Shown piece after piece: positions 39,693 through 47,001 of a stretch of 64,000 bases of DNA. The notes under the pieces are model-generated. The model saw nothing but the letters and a program-made list of their open reading frames with translations, was not told the origin of the DNA and did no database searches. Positions within the stretch are counted from its first letter, which is position 1. The number at the start of each line of letters is the position of its first letter. The stretch spans positions 68,567 through 132,566 of the forward strand of contig JAPJQL010000005.1 of the NCBI GenBank assembly GCA_030825115.1. The letters are read 5' to 3'. Origin of the DNA: Lachnospiraceae bacterium. Its GTDB lineage: Bacteria > Bacillota > Clostridia > Lachnospirales > Lachnospiraceae. The position numbers and the translations under genes were made by a program.

Positions 39693-40250
39693 TCAGTATA
39701 CGGCACCGCCGTCAGTTTCCAATTTATTTTCAGTCAGATATTCCATGATGTATGACGAAATCTCCGGGGTGTCAAACGGAACGTCCCCGAGTACCTGTCT
39801 GAACTCTCTGGTATCCAGGGTAAATGAATGTCCTCCATAGCGGTAGCGGTATAAAAAATCCGTCTCCGGGTGGTAGACCACCAGGGTATGTATGGTACTG
39901 CTGATATCGCCAAGGGGCATCCGGTCAATGTGGGACAGTACAAATACGGCCGTCACGACCGTGCCTTTTCCCACCTCGGATTCGATGGTGAAGGTACCGC
40001 CGGTGCTCTCCGCCGCAAATTTGAAAAAGGGCACTCCCAGTCCCACCTTGCGGGTCGTCCGGCTGGTAAAAAACGGATCGGTTACCCGTGCTGCCTGTTC
40101 GGGCGTCATGCCGCAGCCGTCATCTTTTATGATGATGGTCAGGCGGTCGGCGTCCATGTCGGCATCTACGGTGATCTCCACCAAAGATGCGCCTGCGCGG
40201 GTGGAATTTTCCGCTACATCAAGGACGTTCAGGGAAATCTCGGTCATCAT
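39693..40250 (-). CDS. HATPase-domain protein embedded in the hydrogenase operon
   Basis: This 185-residue protein has a histidine-kinase-type ATPase domain (LNVLDVAENSTRAGASLVEI giving the N box, IIKDDGCGMTPEQAARVTDP giving the G1 box, RKVGLGVPFFKFAAES giving the G2 box). There is no dimerisation and phosphotransfer helix with a phospho-accepting His. The last 80 residues (HIDRMPLGDISSTIHTLVVY) are unassigned. HATPase proteins of this type are recurrent in Clostridial hydrogenase operons, between the NuoE-like and HndB-like genes. It may act as a protein kinase or chaperone-like regulator of the complex. Confidence 0.78.
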   Translation of the reverse strand: MMTEISLNVLDVAENSTRAGASLVEITVDADMDADRLTIIIKDDGCGMTPEQAARVTDPFFTSRTTRKVGLGVPFFKFAAESTGGTFTIESEVGKGTVVTAVFVLSHIDRMPLGDISSTIHTLVVYHPETDFLYRYRYGGHSFTLDTREFRQVLGDVPFDTPEISSYIMEYLTENKLETDGGAVY

Positions 40251-40254
40251 AGGC

Positions 40255-40749
40255 TTACTGGTACTTGGCCAGGATGCCCGGGATATCGTCTGCTGTCAGC
40301 CGTCCGTAGACCTCTTCGTTGATCATCATGACCGGGGCCAGACCGCAGGCGCCTACACAGCGGCAGGAATCCAGGGAGAATCTGCCGTCAGGGGTACACT
40401 CTCCGTTGGTGATGCCTAATAATTCTTCCAGTTTGTTGAATACTGCGCCGGAACCTTTTACATAACATGCGGTTCCCAGGCAGACAGAAATCTGATATTT
40501 GCCCTTTGGCTGAAGCGCGAACTGGGCGTAGAATGTGGAAACTCCATAAATCTTCTCTAATGGGATACCTGTTTCATCAGAAATCATGGTCTGTACTTCA
40601 ATCGGGAGATATCCATAAATCTCCTGTGCCTGCTGCATGATCGGCATCAGAGCACCTTTTGTGTCTTTCAGCTCGGCAATCACCTTTTTTAAAGCAGCTT
40701 CCTGCTCCGGAGTCCCGCTGAAAGGAACACCTTCTTTTTTGCAAGCCAT
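40255..40749 (-). CDS. hndA: Bifurcating hydrogenase NuoE-like subunit (HndA)
   Basis: This 164-residue protein is a NuoE/HndA subunit: an N-terminal helical bundle (EQEAALKKVIAELKDTKGAL) is followed by the thioredoxin-fold [2Fe-2S] domain with CLGTACYVKGSGAVFNKLEE and SCRCVGACGLAPVMMIN. It passes electrons between the flavoprotein and other subunits. As first gene of the leftward operon it defines the order hndA - HATPase - hndB - hndC - hndD. A Rex-like palindrome at 40840-40857 lies 91 bases upstream. Confidence 0.93.
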   Translation of the reverse strand: MACKKEGVPFSGTPEQEAALKKVIAELKDTKGALMPIMQQAQEIYGYLPIEVQTMISDETGIPLEKIYGVSTFYAQFALQPKGKYQISVCLGTACYVKGSGAVFNKLEELLGITNGECTPDGRFSLDSCRCVGACGLAPVMMINEEVYGRLTADDIPGILAKYQ

Positions 40750-40839
40750 GTTTAACCCTCCTCGTTGTATTGGTGTTTATGAAATGTACATAATATTTTA
40801 CCATGTAAATGAGAAAAAATCTATAGTTAATTCACAGAT

Positions 40840-40857
40840 AAGTTAAAAAAATAACAA
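40840..40857. promoter_or_regulatory. Rex-like operator between the divergent hydrogenase operons
   Basis: On the leftward strand TTGTTATTTTTTTAACTT matches the Rex consensus TTGTTAA-N4-TTAACAA at 11 of the 14 defined positions. It lies between the bifurcating hydrogenase operon and the divergent DRTGG-kinase operon. The match is inferred; no regulator gene is in the window. Confidence 0.5.
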
Positions 40858-40873
40858 ATTATCATGTTAAGAA

Positions 40874-40901
40874 TTGCTATCAACAGACGTGATTTTATGA
40901 T
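40874..40901 (+). promoter_or_regulatory. Promoter of the regulatory operon
   Basis: TTGCTA (40874-40879) and TATGAT (40896-40901) are spaced by 16 bases. They lie about 100 bases upstream of the first DRTGG gene. Confidence 0.5.
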
Positions 40902-41000
40902 ATGATAGGATATGATGAACAACGGTTAACACAGGTTAAGATAAGGAAACGCAAAGAGTATGGAAAAGTTTTATAAGAGATTATACGAGGAGGGACAGGT

Positions 41001-41348
41001 ATGACAGCAAAGGACGTACAGGAGATTTTAGGCGCCAGGGTGCTGACCGGGACAGAGCATCTGGATCGGGAGGTGAACAGCGCATGCGGCTCCGATATGA
41101 TGAGCGATGTACTGGCATTTTCCAAGGACCATTCCGTACTGCTGACGGGACTGTGCAACCCGCAGGTCATCCGGACGGCAGAGATGCTTGACATCGTCTG
41201 CATCATCTTTGTGAGAGGGAAAAAGCCGGATGAGATGCTGATCGATATGGCAAAGGACCGGGATCTGATCGTCATGGAGACGGGGCACAGGATGTTCTCG
41301 GCATGTGGGCTGCTGTATCAGGCGGGGCTTGGCGGAGGTGCAGTCTGA
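41001..41348 (+). CDS. DRTGG-domain protein, copy 1
   Basis: This 115-residue protein (MTAKDVQEILGARVLTGTEH) matches the DRTGG fold: a short helix, then GSDMMSDVLAFSKDHSVLLT, followed by IVCIIFVRGKKPDEMLIDMA. DRTGG domains occur next to CBS and P-loop domains, their ligand not being established. In Clostridia they accompany hydrogenase and HATPase genes, as here. The stop (TGA) overlaps the start of the RsbW-like gene by one base. A second DRTGG protein is encoded at 43256. Confidence 0.78.
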   Translation: MTAKDVQEILGARVLTGTEHLDREVNSACGSDMMSDVLAFSKDHSVLLTGLCNPQVIRTAEMLDIVCIIFVRGKKPDEMLIDMAKDRDLIVMETGHRMFSACGLLYQAGLGGGAV

Positions 41349-41776
41349 TGGATGAGGCAATTGTACTGACTTATGATATTTCCCCGGATGACTTTACCCG
41401 CGCGGGTGAGGCCAGCAGCGATGTGAAGGGAAAATTAAAGCAGATGGGGGTCAGTCCGGAGGCGGTGCGGAAGGTAGCGATTGCCATGTACGAAGGCGAG
41501 ATCAACATGGTCATCCATGCAAAAGGCGGCAAGATCACCGTGACCATCACGCCGCTGCGGATCCAGATGGTTCTGGCGGATGTGGGACCGGGGATCCCGG
41601 ATATCGACATGGCGATGAAGGCGGGGTATTCCACCGCGCCGGATGAGGTCCGGAGCCTTGGTTTTGGCGCGGGCATGGGGCTTCCCAATATGAAAAAATA
41701 TACGGATGAGATGAAGATAGAGACAGAGCTGGGCGTGGGCACGACGATCACGATGGCGGTAGAACTGCAGCCATGA
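41348..41776 (+). CDS. RsbW-like serine/threonine kinase (anti-sigma-factor family)
   Basis: This 142-residue protein starts at ATG 41348 (MDEAIVLTYDISPDDFTRAG) after GGAGGTGCAGTCTG. It has an HATPase fold of the RsbW/SpoIIAB type: VAIAMYEGEINMVIHAKGGK (N box), MVLADVGPGIPDIDMAM (G1) and GFGAGMGLPNMKKYTDEMKI (G2). Such proteins phosphorylate a STAS partner or bind a sigma factor. Here neither a sigma factor nor a STAS protein is close by. The adjacent DRTGG proteins and the H-domain gene are plausible partners. The SpoIIE-type phosphatase at 30184 may oppose it. Confidence 0.83.
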   Translation: MDEAIVLTYDISPDDFTRAGEASSDVKGKLKQMGVSPEAVRKVAIAMYEGEINMVIHAKGGKITVTITPLRIQMVLADVGPGIPDIDMAMKAGYSTAPDEVRSLGFGAGMGLPNMKKYTDEMKIETELGVGTTITMAVELQP

Positions 41777-41816
41777 CGCAGTGTGTCTGCCCGGCCAGGA
41801 CAGGAGGTGTGCCGTT

Positions 41817-43214
41817 ATGGATAAATTCTATCATTCCGTCCGTCTGGATCCGGAATTGTGCAAGGGGTGCATTAACTGCATCAAGAGATGTCCCACGGAG
41901 GCTATCCGCGTGCGGAACGGGAAGGCGCAGATCAACAGCAAGTTCTGTATTGACTGCGGGGAATGCATCCGTGTCTGCCCGCACCACGCAAAGCTTGCCA
42001 CTTATGACAAGCTGGAAGTGATGAAGCAGTATCGATATACGGTGGCGCTTCCGGCGCCGTCGCTCTACAGCCAGTTCAACAATCTGGACGACGTAAATAT
42101 TGTACTGAACGCGCTGCTTTTGATGGGGTTTGATGATGTGTTCGAGGTCAGCGCGGCGGCGGAACTGGTCAGTGAGGCAACAAGGGAGTACCTGACGCAG
42201 CACGAGGACAACCTGCCGATCATCAGCACGGCCTGCCCGTCGGTGGTCCGGCTGATCCGGGTGCGTTTTCCAAACCTGATCCCCCATCTGCTCCCGCTCA
42301 ATCCTCCGGTGGAGGTGGCGGCGATGATGGCGGTCGAAAGGGCGATCGAGAAGACCGGTCTGGACAGAAAGGACATCGGAATCTGCTTTATCTCCCCATG
42401 TCCGTCCAAGGTGACCTATGTAAAAGCGCCGCTGGGGACAGAGTACAGCGAGGTGGACCATGTGCTTGCCATCAAGGAGGTCTATCCGCAGCTGCTTTCC
42501 CATATGAAGGCTGTGGGGGAAGACCCGGAGGATCTTGGGACTTCCGGCAAGATCGGCATCAGCTGGGGACGGAGCGGAGGCGAGGCGAGCGGGCTGTTCA
42601 CGGAGAACTACCTGGCGGCCGACGGGATTGAGAATGTGATCCGGGTGCTGGAGGATCTGGAAGACCAGAAGTTTACCAATCTGAAATTTGTGGAGCTGAA
42701 CGCCTGCAACGGCGGCTGTGTCGGCGGTGTTTTGACGGTGGAGAACCCGTACGTGGCAGAGGTAAAGCTAAAGCATCTGCGAAAATATATGCCTGTGGCG
42801 CGCAGCCATATGGACGTGGAGGAGAATGCGGAGGGCATGGTCTACTGGACGACGGATGTGCAGTATGAGCCGGTCTTCAATCTTGGAGAGAACATGATGG
42901 AGAGTTTTGCCCGGCTCAATCAGGCGGAACGTCTCTGCAAAAAATTCCCGGGGCTGGACTGCGGTTCCTGCGGTGCTCCGACCTGCAAGGCTCTGGCGGA
43001 GGATATCGTCCGGGGCGAGGCGAGTGAGAAGGACTGTGTCTATTATCTGAGGGAGAACCTGCATAAGCTGTCGGAGGAGGTGTCGGTACTCGCCGACGAT
43101 CTCCATGCGGGAAACCATGCGGGGCAGGAGACGCTGAATATCCTAAAGGAGTATATCAAGCGGATTTCCGACGAGATGTCGCTGCTGGACAACAAGGATA
43201 AAGACGAGGAATAG
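41817..43214 (+). CDS. H-domain protein with Ala in the first motif (TmHydS-like, group C/D)
   Basis: This 465-residue protein starts at ATG 41817 (MDKFYHSVRLDPELCKGCIN) after AGGAGGTG. Two ferredoxin clusters are followed by an H-cluster domain reading STACPS at A139/C140, ISPCPSK at C195 and NACNGGCVGG at C297/C301. One conserved cysteine of the first motif is replaced by Ala. This variation is described in the sensory hydrogenase TmHydS of Thermotoga maritima. A C-terminal four-cysteine cluster (CGSCGAPTC, then DCVYY) and a helical tail follow. It probably senses H2 or redox state and does not turn over well. It is co-transcribed with kinase and DRTGG genes. Confidence 0.83.
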   Translation: MDKFYHSVRLDPELCKGCINCIKRCPTEAIRVRNGKAQINSKFCIDCGECIRVCPHHAKLATYDKLEVMKQYRYTVALPAPSLYSQFNNLDDVNIVLNALLLMGFDDVFEVSAAAELVSEATREYLTQHEDNLPIISTACPSVVRLIRVRFPNLIPHLLPLNPPVEVAAMMAVERAIEKTGLDRKDIGICFISPCPSKVTYVKAPLGTEYSEVDHVLAIKEVYPQLLSHMKAVGEDPEDLGTSGKIGISWGRSGGEASGLFTENYLAADGIENVIRVLEDLEDQKFTNLKFVELNACNGGCVGGVLTVENPYVAEVKLKHLRKYMPVARSHMDVEENAEGMVYWTTDVQYEPVFNLGENMMESFARLNQAERLCKKFPGLDCGSCGAPTCKALAEDIVRGEASEKDCVYYLRENLHKLSEEVSVLADDLHAGNHAGQETLNILKEYIKRISDEMSLLDNKDKDEE

Positions 43215-43255
43215 CGTCAGAGAATGACGATAAGACAGGAAGAGAGGGTGACAGG

Positions 43256-43591
43256 ATGACAGTACAGAATTTGATTGACAGCGAGGTATTCCGGCTGGTC
43301 AATGCAGGGGAAGATCCGGGGCGGGAGATCACGGTCCCGTTCTGCTGCGACCTGCTCAGCATTGCGATGGGGAAAGCGCCGGCGGGCTGTGCGTGGGTGA
43401 CGGTGATGGGGAACATGAATACGCTGGCGGTGGCTTCCCTGGCTGATGCTGCGTGCATCATCATGGCAGAGGGCGCTGTGCTGGACGATATGGCGGTGAA
43501 AAAGGCAAAGGAGCAGGAGATCACGGTGCTGGAAACGGAACTTCCCATCTTTGATGCGGCGCTGAAGATTTACCAGATGCAGCATGCCTGA
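43256..43591 (+). CDS. DRTGG-domain protein, copy 2
   Basis: This 111-residue protein (MTVQNLIDSEVFRLVNAGED) is similar in fold to the protein at 41001, with CCDLLSIAMGKAPAGCAWVT and CIIMAEGAVLDDMAVKKAKE. The two paralogues flank the kinase and H-domain genes. The ribosome site is GAGAGGGTGAC and the stop overlaps the next gene's start by eight bases. A role as a switch protein or ligand-binding partner of the kinase is a guess from position. Confidence 0.75.
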   Translation: MTVQNLIDSEVFRLVNAGEDPGREITVPFCCDLLSIAMGKAPAGCAWVTVMGNMNTLAVASLADAACIIMAEGAVLDDMAVKKAKEQEITVLETELPIFDAALKIYQMQHA

Positions 43592-44309
43592 CCTGACTTA
43601 TGACCTGCATATCCATTCCTGCCTTTCCCCATGCGGGGATGACGATATGACGCCGGGGAACATCGTGGGCATGGCGGCGATAAAAGGTCTGGACGTGATC
43701 GCCTTGACGGATCACAACTCCTGCAAAAACTGTCCTGCATTTTTACGGATCGCCGAGCAGTTCGGGGTGTTGGCAATCCCCGGCATGGAGATCAATACAT
43801 CGGAGGAAGTACATGCGGTCTGCCTGTTTTCAACGCTTGAGCAGGCGATGGCGTTTGATTCGTATGTCTACGAACGCCTGATGAAGTTTCCAAATAAGGA
43901 AGAAGTGTTTGGAAAGCAGCAGATATGCAATGAAGAAGACGAAGTGGTGGGGACAGAGCCGCTGCTGTTGATCAACAGTGTGGATATCTCTTTTGACGAA
44001 CTGTGGGATCTGGTGGATTCTTATGGCGGCGTGATGGTTCCTGCCCATATTGAGAAAGCGGCAAACAGCCTGATCGCCAACCTTGGATTTGTGCCGCCGG
44101 ACAGCAGGTTTCGGACGGCGGAACTGAAAGATCTGAAAAAGCTGCATGAAGTACGGAAAGGAAATCCTTATCTGAATGAGTGCAGGATCATCAGCGATTC
44201 GGACGCCCATTATCTGGAAGACATCCATGAGCCTCGTCTGACGATACCGGTCAGGGAAAGATCGGTGGATGCGGTGATCCGGTATCTGAAAGGATCGGAT
44301 ACCCCGTGA
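43584..44309 (+). CDS. PHP-domain phosphoesterase
   Basis: This 241-residue protein is a PHP-family metallophosphoesterase: MPDLTYDLHIHSCLSPCGDD (H-x-H), VIALTDHNSCKNCPAFLRIA (DHN), AIPGMEINTSEEVHAVCLF (E), then MVPAHIEKA and ISDSDAHYLEDIHEP (D, H). PHP enzymes hydrolyse phosphate esters, including nucleotides. It ends the regulatory operon and has the same partner genes in several Clostridial hydrogenase loci as I recall. Its substrate is unknown. The start ATG overlaps the upstream DRTGG gene by eight bases. Confidence 0.87.
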   Translation: MPDLTYDLHIHSCLSPCGDDDMTPGNIVGMAAIKGLDVIALTDHNSCKNCPAFLRIAEQFGVLAIPGMEINTSEEVHAVCLFSTLEQAMAFDSYVYERLMKFPNKEEVFGKQQICNEEDEVVGTEPLLLINSVDISFDELWDLVDSYGGVMVPAHIEKAANSLIANLGFVPPDSRFRTAELKDLKKLHEVRKGNPYLNECRIISDSDAHYLEDIHEPRLTIPVRERSVDAVIRYLKGSDTP

Positions 44310-44369
44310 TTGATATGGGATGGATTGGAAACGGGAAAGCATGATTTGGCAAATAATCGGAGCCCCGGC

Positions 44370-44398
44370 TTGAGGTTTTATCGGGAATCATGTATACT
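44370..44398 (+). promoter_or_regulatory. Promoter of the deacetylase gene
   Basis: TTGAGG (44370-44375) and TATACT (44393-44398) are separated by 17 bases. Confidence 0.65.
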
Positions 44399-44471
44399 GG
44401 AGTACGAGAATCCAATCCTGTCTGGCAGCAGGCGGGAAATACCATAGATTGATGCGAGGAGAGATTGACAG

Positions 44472-45581
44472 ATGAAGAAGAGATACAGGGCGGTTGCGGT
44501 GGCTGTGGCTGCAGGCGTGATGCTGATGGCGCAGCCGGTACAGGCTGCAGGAGCGATGGTGTTGTATACGTCGCCGGTACTTATGGCCGGGGGTGAAAAC
44601 GCGCCGGGGGCGGAAATCCCGGGAGGGAATGCCGTCTTTGGAGCGCCGTCTGATGCCCCGGGGCAGCCGGGGCCGGTTCAGGGACCAGGCGCCGGGCAGA
44701 TGCCGGGGGAAAGTCAGATTTCAGGTGGTGGACAGTCCGCGGATGGCCAGATTCCTGGCGGTGGTCAGGCTGCGGGGGACCAGGCGCGGGGGACAGATCA
44801 GGCTGCGGGAAGCCAGGCTCCTCCGGGAGACCAGGGGGCGGTACTGTCTCCTGTCATTATGGCGGGAGGCAATGAGCAGGCGGCGGACCAGCAGGCGGGT
44901 TCAGATCAGCAGGTAGCGGCGGATGAGCAGGCGGCGCAAGCGGCATCCCGGCAGAGCGGCGGACGGCAGATCGACCCAACCAGGCCGATGGTGGCGCTGA
45001 CTTTTGACGACGGTCCCCAGCCGTCGGTAGGAAACCGGATCATGGACTGCCTGGCACAGTATGACGGCCGGGCGACATTTTTCATGGTAGGAGACCGGGT
45101 GGCAAGCCGGACGGCGGAAGTTCAGCGGATGGTGGCCGAAGGGCATGAGGTTGCAAACCACACCATGAACCATAAGTATCTCCAGAAGCTGGGTGCAGCC
45201 GAAATCCAGTCCCAGGTAACGAAGTGCAACGATGCAATCGAGGCAGCCTGCGGCGTGAGACCGAAAATCATGCGCCTTCCGGGCGGCAACTACAATGCGA
45301 CAGTGCTTGCCAACACCCATATGCCAATGATTCAGTGGAACATCGATACCCTGGACTGGAAGACGAGAAATGCACAGAAGACCGTGGATGCCGTACTGAA
45401 TCATGTGCAGGACGGAGATATCATACTGATGCATGAGCTGTACAGCCAGAGCGGGGATGCCGCGCTTAAGATCATCCCGGAACTGACAAACAGAGGATAT
45501 CAGCTCGTGACGGTCAGTGAGATGGCGGCGGCAAAGGGGCAGCCGCTTCAGGCGGGGAAACTGTATTCCCAGATGCGGTAA
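44472..45581 (+). CDS. Secreted polysaccharide deacetylase
   Basis: This 369-residue protein has a signal peptide (MKKRYRAVAVAVAAGVMLMA, cleaved near AQPVQA). A Gly/Gln/Ala-rich region of about 150 residues contains two copies of SPVxMAGG. A C-terminal NodB deacetylase domain follows with LTFDDGPQPS, NHTMNHKYLQKLG (the metal-binding HxxxxH-like site), MRLPGGNYN, and IILMHELYSQ. Members remove acetyl groups from peptidoglycan or chitin-like glycans. The repeat-rich linker probably spaces the domain from the surface. The ATG has AGGAGAG upstream. Confidence 0.9.
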   Translation: MKKRYRAVAVAVAAGVMLMAQPVQAAGAMVLYTSPVLMAGGENAPGAEIPGGNAVFGAPSDAPGQPGPVQGPGAGQMPGESQISGGGQSADGQIPGGGQAAGDQARGTDQAAGSQAPPGDQGAVLSPVIMAGGNEQAADQQAGSDQQVAADEQAAQAASRQSGGRQIDPTRPMVALTFDDGPQPSVGNRIMDCLAQYDGRATFFMVGDRVASRTAEVQRMVAEGHEVANHTMNHKYLQKLGAAEIQSQVTKCNDAIEAACGVRPKIMRLPGGNYNATVLANTHMPMIQWNIDTLDWKTRNAQKTVDAVLNHVQDGDIILMHELYSQSGDAALKIIPELTNRGYQLVTVSEMAAAKGQPLQAGKLYSQMR

Positions 45582-45624
45582 TTTAAGAAACAGGGGTGTT
45601 AAAGGAACAAAGAAGGAGGGGGAA

Positions 45625-46899
45625 GTGTTGAGACGAGAAACTTTGGCAAAGATTAGAAACGTGTGTTTAACGGCGATGGCAGCCGTCGTGTTTTCCCTGG
45701 CGGCCAGGGCAGGCGGCAGTACAGCCTGGGCGGCTGAATTTACCCGGGATACAGATGGGATTGACAGTGGAAGCACATATCTGGTTACGATGTATGACGA
45801 GGATACGAAAAAGCATTATGCCTGGGGGATTGGCAGCGACGGCAAGATGATTTCGGCGGAAGTATCGGTTTCGGGAGATACGGCGACTACATCGGATTCC
45901 CGGATCCAGTGGGTGGTGACCCGGGAGGACAATGGCTATTCCATGCGGGTAGGATCGCGTTACCTGAATGTAAAGTACGATCACGGCGTTGTGATACGGA
46001 CGACGCAAGAGCCTGTGTCGGGGATGAATTACAGGGATGGTCATATGTATTTTAGCCCTGCCGGATCCAATGCGTATCTCTACGGAAAATATTATCACAA
46101 CCAGTTTGGTTTTGTGTTTAAAGTGATAGAAAAAGAGAGCTGGGCTGCTGATATTGTGCTGTACCGTCTGGGCGGAGCGTCGGCAGGAAACAGCGCATCC
46201 TCCGGTCTGACCTGGGAGCGGGCAGAGAGAAACCGTTTCTGGCGCTGCAAGAACCAGAACGGGGAATATGTGACGAACCAGTGGCTGCAGGATGGCGGTT
46301 TGTGGTACTATTTCGATGAGAACAGCAATATGAAGACGGGATGGCTTACACTGGAAGACGGAACTTATTATCTGTATGATAACGGGGCGATGGCAGTGTC
46401 GGCGGAGCTATCCCTGGGCGGTCTTGGTTATACGTTTGACGCCTCGGGCCGGATGGTGCCGAACGATCCGAACGACCCGTGCAGGATACCGCTCCCTGAT
46501 GATATGAAGGAGGGGGTCCAGACAGGAATGATGTCATCCGTGGCAGACGATAATATGCCGGTCAACTGGATCAATGGAAAGCGTAAGGAAGCAGGAAAAC
46601 CGGTGTGGAAACGGGATAACCGCCTTTGTCTTCTGGCGCGCGATGCCTACTACGCTTCCAATCAGCTGGTTCCGCTGTCAGAACTTATGCAGATGGGAAG
46701 CCGGGCAGGTCTTACATTTTCCCATGTTGGTACGATCCGGATCATGGTGAGCCAGGCTCATCCTTTTGAGGAATATTACAATAGTATGCCGGAACTCAGG
46801 AATATGATCGCTACGGATCTGATGACGCATGTCGGCGTGTATGCCGAGAAGACAGGAGCCGATGCAGTCACTTATGTATTTGTGACGGCTGCTTATTGA
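45625..46899 (+). CDS. Secreted cell-wall protein with choline-binding-type repeats
   Basis: This 424-residue protein starts at GTG 45625 after GAAGGAGGGGG. The N-terminus has a signal peptide-like segment (IRNVCLTAMAAVVFSLAARA). The middle contains aromatic-rich repeats WLQDGGLWYYFDENSNMKTG and WLTLEDGTYYLYDNGAMA, typical of CW_binding modules. The C-terminal 120 residues (RDNRLCLLARDAYYASNQLV) end with the VGVYAEKTGADAVTYVFVTA stretch, possibly a CAP-like domain, which I cannot assert. It is transcribed after the deacetylase (43 bases away). Confidence 0.72.
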   Translation: MLRRETLAKIRNVCLTAMAAVVFSLAARAGGSTAWAAEFTRDTDGIDSGSTYLVTMYDEDTKKHYAWGIGSDGKMISAEVSVSGDTATTSDSRIQWVVTREDNGYSMRVGSRYLNVKYDHGVVIRTTQEPVSGMNYRDGHMYFSPAGSNAYLYGKYYHNQFGFVFKVIEKESWAADIVLYRLGGASAGNSASSGLTWERAERNRFWRCKNQNGEYVTNQWLQDGGLWYYFDENSNMKTGWLTLEDGTYYLYDNGAMAVSAELSLGGLGYTFDASGRMVPNDPNDPCRIPLPDDMKEGVQTGMMSSVADDNMPVNWINGKRKEAGKPVWKRDNRLCLLARDAYYASNQLVPLSELMQMGSRAGLTFSHVGTIRIMVSQAHPFEEYYNSMPELRNMIATDLMTHVGVYAEKTGADAVTYVFVTAAY

Positions 46900-46933
46900 G
46901 GGTAATAAAAGAGATGTAAACAGGCAAAAAATC

Positions 46934-46986
46934 AGCCGTTTTGGCCAGCGCTTCGTTGTATGCGCTGGCCAAAACGGCTTTTTTGA
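46934..46986 (+). terminator. Terminator after the cell-wall protein gene
   Basis: AGCCGTTTTGGCCAGCGC and GCGCTGGCCAAAACGGCT form an 18-bp perfect stem, followed by six T. Confidence 0.9.
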
Positions 46987-47001
46987 TTGTATGAGAAATC
47001 C

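Noticed and set aside
41773..41816. Upstream starts for the Ala-variant H-domain protein
   Set aside because: The frames from 41773 or 41781 lack a ribosome site, whereas ATG 41817 has AGGAGGTG at good distance.
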